Assembly: GCF_002723615.1 (NCBI RefSeq)
Contig: NZ_KZ304955.1
Span: 62,001-126,000, forward strand
DNA: 64,000 bases
From: Limimaricola cinnabarinus
Lineage (GTDB): Bacteria > Pseudomonadota > Alphaproteobacteria > Rhodobacterales > Rhodobacteraceae
Direction: 5' to 3'
Under the pieces are notes generated by a model. It was not told where the DNA came from, did no database searches, and saw only the letters and a program-made list of their open reading frames with translations. Below, one piece after another: positions 26,481 to 34,418 of this stretch. A program made the position numbers and the translations under genes. The stretch's first letter is position 1; the number at the start of each line of letters is the position of its first letter.

Positions 26481-27598
26481 GCAACAGCAACATCGGAGTC
26501 ATCGCCATGACCGACACCGGCACCATCCACAAGCGCACGCGCGGGCTATTCGGCAACGGCTTCGACCTCGGGCGGCTTCTGCTCGAAGGCCGCGCCTTCT
26601 TCGCGCTGATCGCGATCATCATCACCTTCTCGATGCTGTCGCCCTTCTACTTCTCGACCGGCAACTTCCTGATCATGGCCAGCCACGTGGCGATCTTCGG
26701 CCTGCTGGCGGTCGGCATGATGCTGGTGATCCTCACCGGCGGCATCGACCTTTCGGTCGGCTCGACGCTGGGCCTTGCCGGGGTGGTCGCGGGCTTCCTG
26801 ATGCAGGGCGTGACGCTCGAAGCCTTCGGCGTGGCGCTCTACCCGCCGGTCTGGGTCGTGGTGATCCTGACCTGCGCGGTCGGCGCGCTGGTCGGGCTCG
26901 TCAACGGCGTGCTGATCGCCGTCTTCAAGGTGCCTGCCTTCGTCGCGACGCTGGGCCTTCTCTATGTCGCGCGCGGCGTGGCGCTCTTGATGACCGACGG
27001 CCTGACCTACAACAATCTCGGCGGCAAGCCCGAGCTGGGCAATACCGGCTTCGACTGGCTCGGCTTCAACCGCGTCTTCGACGTGCCGATCGGCGTGCTG
27101 GTTCTGGCCGCGGTGGCGCTCGGGGCGAGCCTGCTGCTGAACCGCACCGCCTTCGGGCGCTGGGTCTACTCCACCGGCGGCAACGCCCGCGCCGCCGAGC
27201 TGTCGGGCGTGCCGGTCAAGCGGGTGACGGTGCTGGTCTACGTGCTGTCGGGCATCTGCGCCGCGATCGCCGGGCTCGTGCTGAGCTCGCAGCTCACCTC
27301 CGCCGGCCCCACCGCCGGCACCACCTACGAGCTGACCGCGATCGCCGCGGTGGTGATCGGCGGCGCCGCCCTGACCGGCGGGCGCGGCAATATCCGCGGC
27401 ACGCTGCTGGGCGCCTTCGTGATCGGCTTCCTGTCGGATGGCCTCGTGATCATCGGCGTCAGCTCCTACTGGCAGACCGTCTTCACCGGCGCCGTGATCG
27501 TGCTCGCCGTGCTGCTGAACTCGATCCAGTACAGCCATCGCCGCCCCGCCTCGGCGGCGAAGCCCAAGACTTCCGCGACCCAAGGCTCCAAGGCCTGA
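26477..27598 (+). CDS. Polyol/sugar ABC transporter permease (EryF-like)
   Basis: 373-residue BPD_transp_2 permease with about eight to ten membrane segments. Landmarks are ILTGGIDLSVGSTLGLAG, FVATLGLLYVARGVALL and AIAAVVIGGAALTGGRGNI. An ATG at 26477 overlaps the ATPase stop (ATGA), while a second ATG at 26507 has CGGAG eight bases upstream; either may be used, differing by ten polar residues. The C-terminal tail is basic and alanine-rich. It works with the ATPase at 24951 and the binding protein at 27661. Confidence 0.9.
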   Translation: MSNSNIGVIAMTDTGTIHKRTRGLFGNGFDLGRLLLEGRAFFALIAIIITFSMLSPFYFSTGNFLIMASHVAIFGLLAVGMMLVILTGGIDLSVGSTLGLAGVVAGFLMQGVTLEAFGVALYPPVWVVVILTCAVGALVGLVNGVLIAVFKVPAFVATLGLLYVARGVALLMTDGLTYNNLGGKPELGNTGFDWLGFNRVFDVPIGVLVLAAVALGASLLLNRTAFGRWVYSTGGNARAAELSGVPVKRVTVLVYVLSGICAAIAGLVLSSQLTSAGPTAGTTYELTAIAAVVIGGAALTGGRGNIRGTLLGAFVIGFLSDGLVIIGVSSYWQTVFTGAVIVLAVLLNSIQYSHRRPASAAKPKTSATQGSKA

Positions 27599-27660
27599 GC
27601 GCGCAAGACCGCCGGGAGACCGGCAGACCAACACCAGCCACCCCAGGGAGAGAGACCACC

Positions 27661-28617
27661 ATGCCAACCAAACGCACCATCCTGCTTGCCGGCGCCGCCG
27701 CGATCGCCACCCCGCTTCTCGCCGGTGCCGCCATGGCGCAGGATCAGGGCCTGATCTCGATCATCGTCAACGATCCCTCGAACCCCTATTGGTTCACCGA
27801 GGGCGAGGTCGCCCGCGCCACCGCCGAGGAGCTCGGCTACGAAGCCGCCGTCGCCTCCCACAAGGGCGACACCAACACCGAGAGCAACCTGGTCGACACC
27901 GCGATCACCAACCAGGCCAAGGCGATCATCCTCGACCCGGCCAATGCCGACGGCTCGGTCGGCGCGGTGCGCAAGGCGGTGGATGCGGGCATCCCGGTCT
28001 TTCTCGTCAATGCCGAGATCAACGAGGCCGGCCTCGCCAAGGCGCAGCTGGTCTCGAACAACGCCCAATGCGCCGCCGACGGCGCGATCAAGTGGATCGA
28101 GCTGGTGGGCGACAGCGGCAAGTATGTCGAGTTCTTCGGCAACCCCGCCGACAACAACGCCGCCACCCGCTCCAATGGCTACGAGACGGTGCTGAGCCAG
28201 TATCCCGACCTGGAGAAGGTCGCCGAGGAAGTCGCCAACTGGGACCGCACCCAGGGCTACAACAAGATGCAGTCGATCCTGCAGGCCAACCCCGAGGTCG
28301 ATGCGATCATCTCCGGCAACGACGAGATGGCGCTCGGCGCCATCGCGGCGCTCAAGGAGGCGGGCAAGCTCGAGGGCGTGGTGATCGGCGGCTTCGACGG
28401 CAACCCCGACGCGGTCGACGCGGTCAGGGCGGGCGAGCTGGCCTATACCGTGCTGCAGCCGGTCGCGGTCTTTGCCGAGGATGCCGTGCGGCAGGCCGAT
28501 CACTTCATCAAGAACGACGAAACCATGGTCGACCAGGAAAAGCAGCTCTTCGGCTGCGAGCTGATCACCTCCGACAATGTCGACAACTACACCGCGCCTT
28601 TCGTGCTGGAGCAGTGA
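27661..28617 (+). CDS. Polyol/sugar ABC transporter binding protein (EryG-like)
   Basis: 318-residue Peripla_BP_4 protein. The signal peptide MPTKRTILLAGAAAIATPLLAGAAMA is cleaved after AMA (residue 26), and the mature chain starts QDQGLISIIVNDPSNPYWF. GGFDGNPDAVDAVRAGELAYTV-type sequence near the C-terminus is typical of ribose-group binding proteins. AGGGAGAGAG precedes the start. It lies 62 bases after the permease and is followed by two hairpins. The ligand is inferred to be erythritol or another short polyol from the adjoining eryA-D genes. Confidence 0.9.
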   Translation: MPTKRTILLAGAAAIATPLLAGAAMAQDQGLISIIVNDPSNPYWFTEGEVARATAEELGYEAAVASHKGDTNTESNLVDTAITNQAKAIILDPANADGSVGAVRKAVDAGIPVFLVNAEINEAGLAKAQLVSNNAQCAADGAIKWIELVGDSGKYVEFFGNPADNNAATRSNGYETVLSQYPDLEKVAEEVANWDRTQGYNKMQSILQANPEVDAIISGNDEMALGAIAALKEAGKLEGVVIGGFDGNPDAVDAVRAGELAYTVLQPVAVFAEDAVRQADHFIKNDETMVDQEKQLFGCELITSDNVDNYTAPFVLEQ

Positions 28618-28625
28618 TCCTGCCT

Positions 28626-28689
28626 GCGCGCCGCCGCCCGGCGGCGCGCCCTCCTTGCGATGGCGGCTGGTCCGGCCGGCCGCCATCGC
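28626..28689 (+). repeat. Two consecutive stem-loops after the binding-protein gene
   Basis: Hairpin one: GCGCGCCGCC (28626-28635) with GGCGGCGCGC (28640-28649), four-base loop. Hairpin two: GCGATGGCGGC (28657-28667) with GCCGCCATCGC (28679-28689), 11-base loop. Both stems are perfect; neither is followed by a T-run. They separate the binding-protein gene from the DeoR gene at 28705 and probably lower read-through or protect the upstream mRNA. Confidence 0.7.
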
Positions 28690-28704
28690 TATGATGAAGA
28701 GATC

Positions 28705-29547
28705 ATGACACGGCCCATTCCCTCGCCCGCTCCCGCCATGCTGACCCTTCTGGGAGAGCAAGTGCCCGCCGACAGCCGCCAGGCACGGCAGCTGGAGCGG
28801 CGGCAACGCATGACCGAGCTGGTCATGGCCGAAGGCACGATGCGGATCGAGGATCTGACCGAGCATTTCGGCGTCAGCCTGATGACGGCGCATCGCGATC
28901 TCGATGATCTCATCGCGCGCGGCCTTCTGCGCAAGAGCCGCGGGCTGGTCACGGCGGCGCCGAGCGGCCTGGCCGAAGCCTCGGATGTCTATCGTGCGAG
29001 CCAGAAAACGGCCGAGAAAGCCGCGATCGCGCGCGAGGCCGCCAAGCTGATCGAGCCGGGGCAGGCGATCTTCATGGACGATTCCACCACGGCGCTGCAG
29101 ATGGTGCCGTATCTGGGCGATCTGGCCCCGCTCACGATCATCACCAACGGCCTGACCCTGATGGGGGCCCTGCGCGGTCAACGGGACCTGACCCTGATCG
29201 GGCTGGGCGGAGAGCTGCACAACTGGTGCAACGCCTTTCTGGGCCGAATGACCACCGGCGAGGTCGCGCGGCTGAGAGCCGATACCGTGTTCCTGTCCAT
29301 GTCGGCCATCGACGGCGATGTCGTGCTGCACCAGTTCGCGGAGGTGGTGGACGTCAAGCGCGCGATGTTCGATGCCGCCGCTCGGCGGGTGCTGCTGACC
29401 GATCACAGCAAGTTCGGCCGCCGGGCCCTGCACGCCATGGCCCGGATCGACGAGTTCGACGTGGTGATCACCGACCAGGGCACACCGGCCGAGATCCGCG
29501 AGGCCATCGCGGCGCAGGGCGTCGAGGTGATCGTCGCCCCGCTCTAG
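28705..29547 (+). CDS. DeoR-family transcriptional regulator
   Basis: 280 residues. An unusual 30-residue N-terminal extension precedes the winged helix (RRQRMTELVMAEGTMRIEDL, then TEHFGVSLMTAHRDLDDL). The effector domain carries the DeoR features AIFMDDSTTALQMVPYL, IITNGLTLMGAL and LTDHSKFGRRALH. It follows the importer genes in the same direction behind two hairpins and is convergent with ribH, with only five bases between stops. It may regulate the importer or the ribH-rpiB-tpiA unit; its target site is not evident. The ATG at 28705 has a weak GAAGAG site. Confidence 0.87.
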   Translation: MTRPIPSPAPAMLTLLGEQVPADSRQARQLERRQRMTELVMAEGTMRIEDLTEHFGVSLMTAHRDLDDLIARGLLRKSRGLVTAAPSGLAEASDVYRASQKTAEKAAIAREAAKLIEPGQAIFMDDSTTALQMVPYLGDLAPLTIITNGLTLMGALRGQRDLTLIGLGGELHNWCNAFLGRMTTGEVARLRADTVFLSMSAIDGDVVLHQFAEVVDVKRAMFDAAARRVLLTDHSKFGRRALHAMARIDEFDVVITDQGTPAEIREAIAAQGVEVIVAPL

Positions 29548-29552
29548 AGCGC

Positions 29553-29987
29553 TCAGAGCTCCAGATCGGCGATGGCCAGGACCGCCGCGGCCGCCTCCCG
29601 GCCCTTCTTGACGAAATGCGCGGTATAAAAGCCGCGATGCTCGGTCGTGTCCTGGAAGTGATGCGGCGTCAGCGACACCGAGAACACCGGCACGCCGGTC
29701 TCCATCTGCGCCTGCATCAGGCCCGATACCACGGCCTGCGCCACGAAATCATGCCGGTAGATGCCGCCATCCACCACCAGCGCCGCCGCGACCACCGCGT
29801 CGAAGCGGCCGGTCTGCGCCAGCCGCTTGGCCAGCAGCGGCATCTCGAAGGCGCCGGGCACCTCGAAGGGCGTCACCGCAGCGGCGCGGCCGCTTTCGGC
29901 AATGGCGGCGTCGAAGCCCTCCTGCGCGCGGTCGACGATATCGGCGTGCCAGCGCGCCTTGATGAAGGCGATTGAAAGATCGGTCAT
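29553..29987 (-). CDS. ribH: 6,7-dimethyl-8-ribityllumazine synthase, RibH2 type
   Basis: 144-residue lumazine synthase that condenses 3,4-dihydroxy-2-butanone-4-phosphate with the ribitylaminouracil precursor of riboflavin. The sequence IAFIKARWHADIVDRAQEGF, FEVPGAFEMPL, DGGIYRHDFVAQAVVSGLM and PVFSVSLTPHHF closely follows the RibH2 isozymes of Brucella and rhizobia. These differ from housekeeping RibH in carrying a tryptophan in ARWHA and IYRHDF instead of the usual TxHFD-like motif. An FMN riboswitch lies immediately upstream (30066-30200). Its place among erythritol genes is discussed in findings. Confidence 0.92.
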   Translation of the reverse strand: MTDLSIAFIKARWHADIVDRAQEGFDAAIAESGRAAAVTPFEVPGAFEMPLLAKRLAQTGRFDAVVAAALVVDGGIYRHDFVAQAVVSGLMQAQMETGVPVFSVSLTPHHFQDTTEHRGFYTAHFVKKGREAAAAVLAIADLEL

Positions 29988-30065
29988 GGCTGTTTCCCTG
30001 TCGTTTCGCTCGATCAGGGGACGCGCAACGGCAAGCGTGGCGGTGCCGATCGGCCCGCCCCCGCT

Positions 30066-30200
30066 TCATCCGTTCCCTCTCATCCGGACTATGACCGTCG
30101 GCACCGGAATTTCACCGGACTCTGCTGACCCCCGGCCATGCGGCCGGGGCGCTCGCGGGCTTTCACCGCCGGTGGGGAGTTTCACCCCGCCCCGAGAACA
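30066..30200 (-). promoter_or_regulatory. FMN riboswitch (RFN element) upstream of ribH
   Basis: Reading the minus strand from 30200: GTTCTCGGGGCGGGGTGAAA, ACTCCCCACCGGCGGTGAAA, GCCCGCGAGC, a variable G+C hairpin, GGTCAGCAGAGTCCGGTGAA, ATTCCGGTGCCGACGGTCAT, AGTCCGGATGAGAGGGAAC. These are the conserved RFN blocks in the correct order, and GTTC/GAAC can close P1. About 78 bases separate it from the ribH ATG (29987). No clear T-run terminator is seen there, so control may be translational. Confidence 0.95.
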
Positions 30201-30210
30201 TGCGTGATCT

Positions 30211-30232
30211 GCCCCGGATCGGCCTCCGGGGC
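30211..30232 (-). repeat. Stem-loop between rpiB and the FMN riboswitch
   Basis: GCCCCGGA (30211-30218) and TCCGGGGC (30225-30232) form a perfect 8-bp stem with a six-base loop, just after the rpiB stop and before the riboswitch. There is no T-run, so it is at best a weak terminator separating ribH control from the rpiB transcript. Confidence 0.5.
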
Positions 30233-30240
30233 AAGGCCCC

Positions 30241-30699
30241 TCAGCGGGTCTCGTGATAGCGCGCGTCGAGCGCGTCGATGGCCTTCACGTTGTCGGCCGA
30301 CTTGCCTTCGGGGTCGAAGGCGGCGCCGAGAAACGCATCGGCGATGTCCTTGGCCAGCTCCGCCCCCACGACGCGCGCGCCCATGGTGATGATCTGCGCG
30401 TTGTTCGAGGTCGCGGCCTTGCCGGCCGAATAGGTGTCGTGGGTCTGCGCGGCGCGGATGCCCGGCACCTTGTTGGCCGACAGGCACACGCCGATGCCGG
30501 TGCCGCAGCACAGGATCGCGCGCTCGTAGTCGCCCTTGAGCACGCCCTGGCAGACGCGGTCGGACAGGTCGGCGTAGAATTCGCCGCCCTGGGGCGGTGT
30601 GGACAGGTCGGACACGTCATGCCCCTTGGCGCTCAGATGTTCGGCCAGCGCCTTGACCAGCGGCACGCCCGCGCTGTCGCCTGCGATCGCGAGTTTCAT
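30241..30699 (-). CDS. rpiB: RpiB-family isomerase (EryI-like erythrose/erythrulose-4-phosphate isomerase)
   Basis: 152 residues of the LacAB/RpiB fold. The start [20 protein letters not shown], catalytic-cysteine region [19 protein letters not shown] and the anion hole [16 protein letters not shown] are clear. Housekeeping RpiB interconverts ribose- and ribulose-5-phosphate; in erythritol loci the same family (EryI) isomerises tetrulose-4-phosphate to D-erythrose-4-phosphate. It lies 23 bases downstream of tpiA, in the order deoR-tpiA-rpiB as in Brucella, so the EryI role is favoured. The erythrose-4-phosphate would be used by the transketolase at 32394. Confidence 0.88.
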   Translation of the reverse strand: MKLAIAGDSAGVPLVKALAEHLSAKGHDVSDLSTPPQGGEFYADLSDRVCQGVLKGDYERAILCCGTGIGVCLSANKVPGIRAAQTHDTYSAGKAATSNNAQIITMGARVVGAELAKDIADAFLGAAFDPEGKSADNVKAIDALDARYHETR

Positions 30700-30722
30700 G
30701 ATGGATCTCCTTCCGTATTGAG

Positions 30723-31481
30723 TCAGATGACGGCGGCACAGCGGCGCAGGATGTCGAGATACCCCGCGACATCCCAGGCCGAGCGCCCGATGAACAGCCC
30801 GTCGATCGCGGGCCGGGTGATGAGTTCGGCGCAGTTGCCGGGGTTGACGCTGCCGCCATAAAGGCAGGGCAGCGGCTGCCCCGCGATGCGGGCCGAGACC
30901 TCCTTGATGCGGGCATGACGCGCCTCGGCATATTCGGCCGAGGCCGGCACGCCGCCCTCCCCGATCGCCCAGACGGGCTCGTAGGCGAGCAGGATGCCGG
31001 CCCCCTTCTGCCCCTCATCGAGCCGCGCCAGAGCGCCCTCGACCTGCGCGGCCAGCACCGCGTCGGCGCGGCCCGCCGCCTTGTCCTCGGCGGTCTCGCC
31101 GATGCAGATCAGCGGCACCAGCCCGTGCCGGATGGCGGCCTCGGTCTTGAGCCCGACCGTCTCGTCGGTCTCGGCGAAATGGGCGCGGCGTTCGGAATGG
31201 CCCAGCTCGACGATGTCGAGCCCGCAATCGGTCAGCATCGGCGGCGAGATCTCGCCCGTCCAGGCGCCTTGATCCGCCCAATGCATGTTCTGGGCGCCGA
31301 CCTTCACATCGCTCGTCGCCAGCATCGCGGCGACCTCGCGCGCGGCGGTGAAGGGCGGGATCACGAAGCGCTGGATGCGCGGATCGCCCTCGGCTTCCGC
31401 CAGCCCTTCGGCAAAGGCGCGGGCCTCGGCCAGCGTCTTGTTCATCTTCCAGCTGGTGCCGATCCAGAGCCGGTCGTCCAT
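30723..31481 (-). CDS. tpiA: Triose-phosphate isomerase family protein (EryH-like)
   Basis: 252-residue TIM paralogue. The catalytic lysine is in GTSWKMNKT (K12), histidine in ELGHSERR, glutamate in [13 protein letters not shown] and the phosphate loop in [10 protein letters not shown]. The start [18 protein letters not shown] and the [13 protein letters not shown] segment are typical of the second TIM found in erythritol loci (EryH), which isomerises L-3-tetrulose-4-phosphate. It follows the DeoR gene with one base between stop and start. A housekeeping tpiA would be expected elsewhere, so this copy is probably polyol-specific. Confidence 0.87.
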   Translation of the reverse strand: MDDRLWIGTSWKMNKTLAEARAFAEGLAEAEGDPRIQRFVIPPFTAAREVAAMLATSDVKVGAQNMHWADQGAWTGEISPPMLTDCGLDIVELGHSERRAHFAETDETVGLKTEAAIRHGLVPLICIGETAEDKAAGRADAVLAAQVEGALARLDEGQKGAGILLAYEPVWAIGEGGVPASAEYAEARHARIKEVSARIAGQPLPCLYGGSVNPGNCAELITRPAIDGLFIGRSAWDVAGYLDILRRCAAVI

Positions 31482-31482
31482 G

Positions 31483-32250
31483 TCAGTCCCCTTCCGCGAA
31501 ATGTAGCCTGATGCCGTCCTGGCGCAGCGCCTCGGCGCGGGCGCGTTCCAGCGCGTCGCTGGTCACCACACCGTCGAAATCCTCCAGATCGGCGAGGAGA
31601 TGCAGCGCCGTGCGCCCGAATTTCTGATGATCCACCATCAGGTAGCGCCGCGCCGCCGAGGCGATCATCGCCCGCTTGACCCCCAGCACCTCCTGGTCCT
31701 GATGAAAGGCGCTTCGCCCCGAGACCGCCGAGGAGGAGAGAAGCGCCATGTCGGCGCGCAGGTCGCGCAGCGCGGTTTCCGTCAGCACGCCGAAAAAGCC
31801 GTTGAACTTCGACGCGTAATTGCCGCCAAGCGCGATCAGCTCGATGCCCGGCTTGCCGGACAGCTCGGAGATCAGCCCCAGATTGTTGGTGATCACGGTA
31901 AGCGGCCGGATCGCCGCCAGATGCGGCGCCAGGGCCTGGCTGGTCGATCCGTCATCGACCATCACGCTCATCCCCGGCTCGACGAAGCCCGCGGCATGCC
32001 GGGCGATCCGCGCCTTTTCCTCGCCCGCCATGCGCGCGCGGTAGCGGAAATCGCTCTCGAACTGGCCCGAGGATTCGAGCGTCGCGCCGCCGCGCAGCTT
32101 GCGCAGCCGCCCCTCGGCCTCCAGCGCGTCGAGATCGCGGTGGATCGTCATCTTCGACACGCCGAAATGCTCCGCCAGCGCCTCAAGCGTGGCGCTGCCC
32201 TGCTCGACCAGCATCTCGACGATTTCGTGGCGGCGGTCCTCGGGTCTCAA
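31483..32250 (-). CDS. DeoR-family regulator of the tpiA-rpiB and transketolase operons
   Basis: 255 residues. The N-terminal winged helix RRHEIVEMLVEQGSATLEAL, AEHFGVSKMTIHRDLDALEAEG is followed by LRKLRGGATL and an effector domain with VMVDDGSTSQALAPHLA, VITNNLGLISEL and MVDHQKFGRTALH. It is first in the minus-strand unit deoR-tpiA-rpiB and divergent from the transketolase operon. The shared 143-base gap contains repeated TGTGAT motifs (32284-32352), the likely operator. The corresponding Brucella locus also has a DeoR gene ahead of eryH-eryI. Confidence 0.9.
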   Translation of the reverse strand: MRPEDRRHEIVEMLVEQGSATLEALAEHFGVSKMTIHRDLDALEAEGRLRKLRGGATLESSGQFESDFRYRARMAGEEKARIARHAAGFVEPGMSVMVDDGSTSQALAPHLAAIRPLTVITNNLGLISELSGKPGIELIALGGNYASKFNGFFGVLTETALRDLRADMALLSSSAVSGRSAFHQDQEVLGVKRAMIASAARRYLMVDHQKFGRTALHLLADLEDFDGVVTSDALERARAEALRQDGIRLHFAEGD

Positions 32251-32283
32251 ATGAAGTATCCTTGTCTTCCTGCCCGAGGAAAT

Positions 32284-32352
32284 ATCACAAGCTCACGGCC
32301 ATTACAACATCATATATGTGATATTGTGATTTAGAGTTGTGATATTTGTGAT
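32284..32352. promoter_or_regulatory. TGTGAT repeat array between divergent deoR and transketolase genes
   Basis: TGTGAT occurs at 32317-32322, 32325-32330, 32338-32343 and 32347-32352, with one inverted copy (ATCACA) at 32284-32289. The copies form two longer near-identical units, TGTGATATTGTGAT and TGTGATATTTGTGAT. The block is strikingly A+T-rich. Multiple short direct repeats are typical of DeoR-family operators, and the array lies between the DeoR start (32250) and the transketolase start (32394). Confidence 0.8.
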
Positions 32353-32393
32353 CCTGCGCTAGGACATGTCACGACTCGAACAGGGAGCTCCCG

Positions 32394-34418
32394 ATGACCG
32401 AACACGCCCCGGCGCTGGCCCGCGCCGCCACCGATGCTCGCGCCTTCGCGCTGGCCAACTGCATCCGCGCGCTCGCCATCGACGGTGTCGAGGCCGCGAA
32501 GTCCGGCCATCCCGGCGCGCCGATGGGCATGGCCGAAGCGGCCACCATGCTCTGGACGCGGCACATGAAATTCGACGCCGCGCGGCCCGACTGGCCCGAC
32601 CGCGACCGCTTCGTGCTGTCGAACGGCCATGGCTCGATGCTGCTCTACGCGCTGCTGCATCTCACCGGCTTCGAGGACATGCCGATCGAGGAGCTGAAGA
32701 ATTTCCGCCAATGGGGCGCCCGGACCGCCGGCCACCCCGAATACGGCCACGCCGCGGGCGTCGACATCACGACCGGCCCGCTGGGACAGGGTCTCGCCGG
32801 GGCGGTCGGCATGTGCATGGCGGAGGCGCATCTCGCGGCGCGTTTCGGCCGCGAGGTGGTCGACCACCGCACTTGGGTGTTCTGCGGCGATGGGTGCCTG
32901 ATGGAGGGCATCAGCCAGGAGGCGATCTCCCTGGCCGGTCACCTGAAGCTGGACAGGCTCTGCGTGCTCTATGACGACAATGGCATCTCGATCGACGGCG
33001 CCACCGACAAGGCCTTCACCGAGGACACCACCGGCCGTTTCGAGGCGGCCGGCTGGCAGGTGATCGCCTGCGACGGCCATGACGTGGCCGCGCTCGACGA
33101 CGCGATCACGCGCGCCAAGGCCGAGACGGCTCGCCCGACGCTGATCCGCATGCGCACGGTGATCGGCCTGGGCTCGCCCAACAGGGCCGGGACCGCCGCC
33201 TCGCATGGCGCGCCGCTGGGCGCCGAGGAGCGCGCACTGGTGCGCCAGGCGCTCGACTGGGCCAACGAGGATTTCTCGGTTCCCGCGGAGCTGCTGGCCG
33301 AATGGCGCGCCGCCGGGGCGCGGGGCGCCACCGAGCGCGAAGCCTGGGAGGCGCGGCTCGCGGCCCTGCCAGCAGAGCGGCGCGCCGAATTCGAACGCCG
33401 GATCGCGGGCGAGATGCCCGATGGTTTCGACGCCGCCGTCGCGCGGGCCCGCGAGAGCCTCTTTGCCGAACCGCAGAAGGTCGCCACCCGCAAGGCCAGC
33501 CAGATCGCCCTCGAGACGCTGGCCGAAGCCTGCCCCGAGATGATCGGCGGCTCGGCCGATCTGACCGGCTCCAACCTGACCCGGGTCAAGGCCGTCGACA
33601 GCGATTTCCAGGCCGACAGCCCCGAAGGGCGCTATGTCTCCTGGGGCGTGCGCGAGTTCGGCATGGCCGCGGCGATGAACGGCATGAGCGTGCATGGCGG
33701 CGTCATCCCCTATGGCGGCACCTTCCTCGTCTTTTCGGACTATGCGCGCAATGCGATCCGCCTCTCGGCGCTGATGGGCGTCGGCACGATCCATGTCATG
33801 ACCCATGACAGCATCGGGCTGGGCGAGGACGGCCCGACTCACCAGCCGGTCGAGCATCTGATCTCGCTGCGCGCCATCCCGGGGCTGACCGTGTTCCGCC
33901 CCGCCGATGCGGTGGAGGCGCTGGAATGCTGGGAGCTGGCGATCCGGTCGCGCCGCGCGCCCTCGCTGCTGGCGCTGTCGCGCCAGGCCGTGCCGCAGCT
34001 GCGCGGAGCGGGCGAGGAGAATCTGAGCGCGCGCGGCGCCTATGTCATCCGGCAGTTCGGCGAAAGCCGCGATGTCACGCTGATCGCCACCGGCACCGAG
34101 GTCGCCCTCGCCGTCGAGGCCGCCGAGGCGCTGCATGCGAAGGGCCATGGCGTCGCGGTGGTCTCGATGCCGAGCTGGGAGCTGTTCGACGCGCAGGTGC
34201 CGGAGTATCGGGCCGAGGTGCTGGGCACCGCGCCGCGCATCGCCGTCGAGGCCGCGAGCAAGCTCGGCTGGACCCGCTATGTCGCGTCCGAGGAGGATGT
34301 GATCGGCATGGACGGCTTCGGCGCCTCCGCCCCCGCCGAGGTGCTCTACGAGAAGTTCGGCATCACCGGCGACGCCATCGTGGCGCGGGCCGCGGCGCTG
34401 ATCGGGGCGGCCTCGTGA
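32394..34418 (+). CDS. tkt: Transketolase
   Basis: 674 residues, full length for the family. The ThDP domain shows SGHPGAPMGMAEAATMLW, GPLGQGLAGAVGMCMAEA and GDGCLMEGISQEAISLAGHL. The middle domain has REFGMAAAMNGMSVHGG (catalytic glutamate) and HDSIGLGEDGPTHQPVEHL; the C-terminal domain follows from about 540. It moves two-carbon units between pentose, tetrose, triose and hexose phosphates. GGGAG precedes the ATG. It starts an operon with fbp and fba behind the DeoR operator, so it probably draws off erythrose-4-phosphate made by the ery genes rather than serving the Calvin cycle. Confidence 0.93.
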   Translation: MTEHAPALARAATDARAFALANCIRALAIDGVEAAKSGHPGAPMGMAEAATMLWTRHMKFDAARPDWPDRDRFVLSNGHGSMLLYALLHLTGFEDMPIEELKNFRQWGARTAGHPEYGHAAGVDITTGPLGQGLAGAVGMCMAEAHLAARFGREVVDHRTWVFCGDGCLMEGISQEAISLAGHLKLDRLCVLYDDNGISIDGATDKAFTEDTTGRFEAAGWQVIACDGHDVAALDDAITRAKAETARPTLIRMRTVIGLGSPNRAGTAASHGAPLGAEERALVRQALDWANEDFSVPAELLAEWRAAGARGATEREAWEARLAALPAERRAEFERRIAGEMPDGFDAAVARARESLFAEPQKVATRKASQIALETLAEACPEMIGGSADLTGSNLTRVKAVDSDFQADSPEGRYVSWGVREFGMAAAMNGMSVHGGVIPYGGTFLVFSDYARNAIRLSALMGVGTIHVMTHDSIGLGEDGPTHQPVEHLISLRAIPGLTVFRPADAVEALECWELAIRSRRAPSLLALSRQAVPQLRGAGEENLSARGAYVIRQFGESRDVTLIATGTEVALAVEAAEALHAKGHGVAVVSMPSWELFDAQVPEYRAEVLGTAPRIAVEAASKLGWTRYVASEEDVIGMDGFGASAPAEVLYEKFGITGDAIVARAAALIGAAS

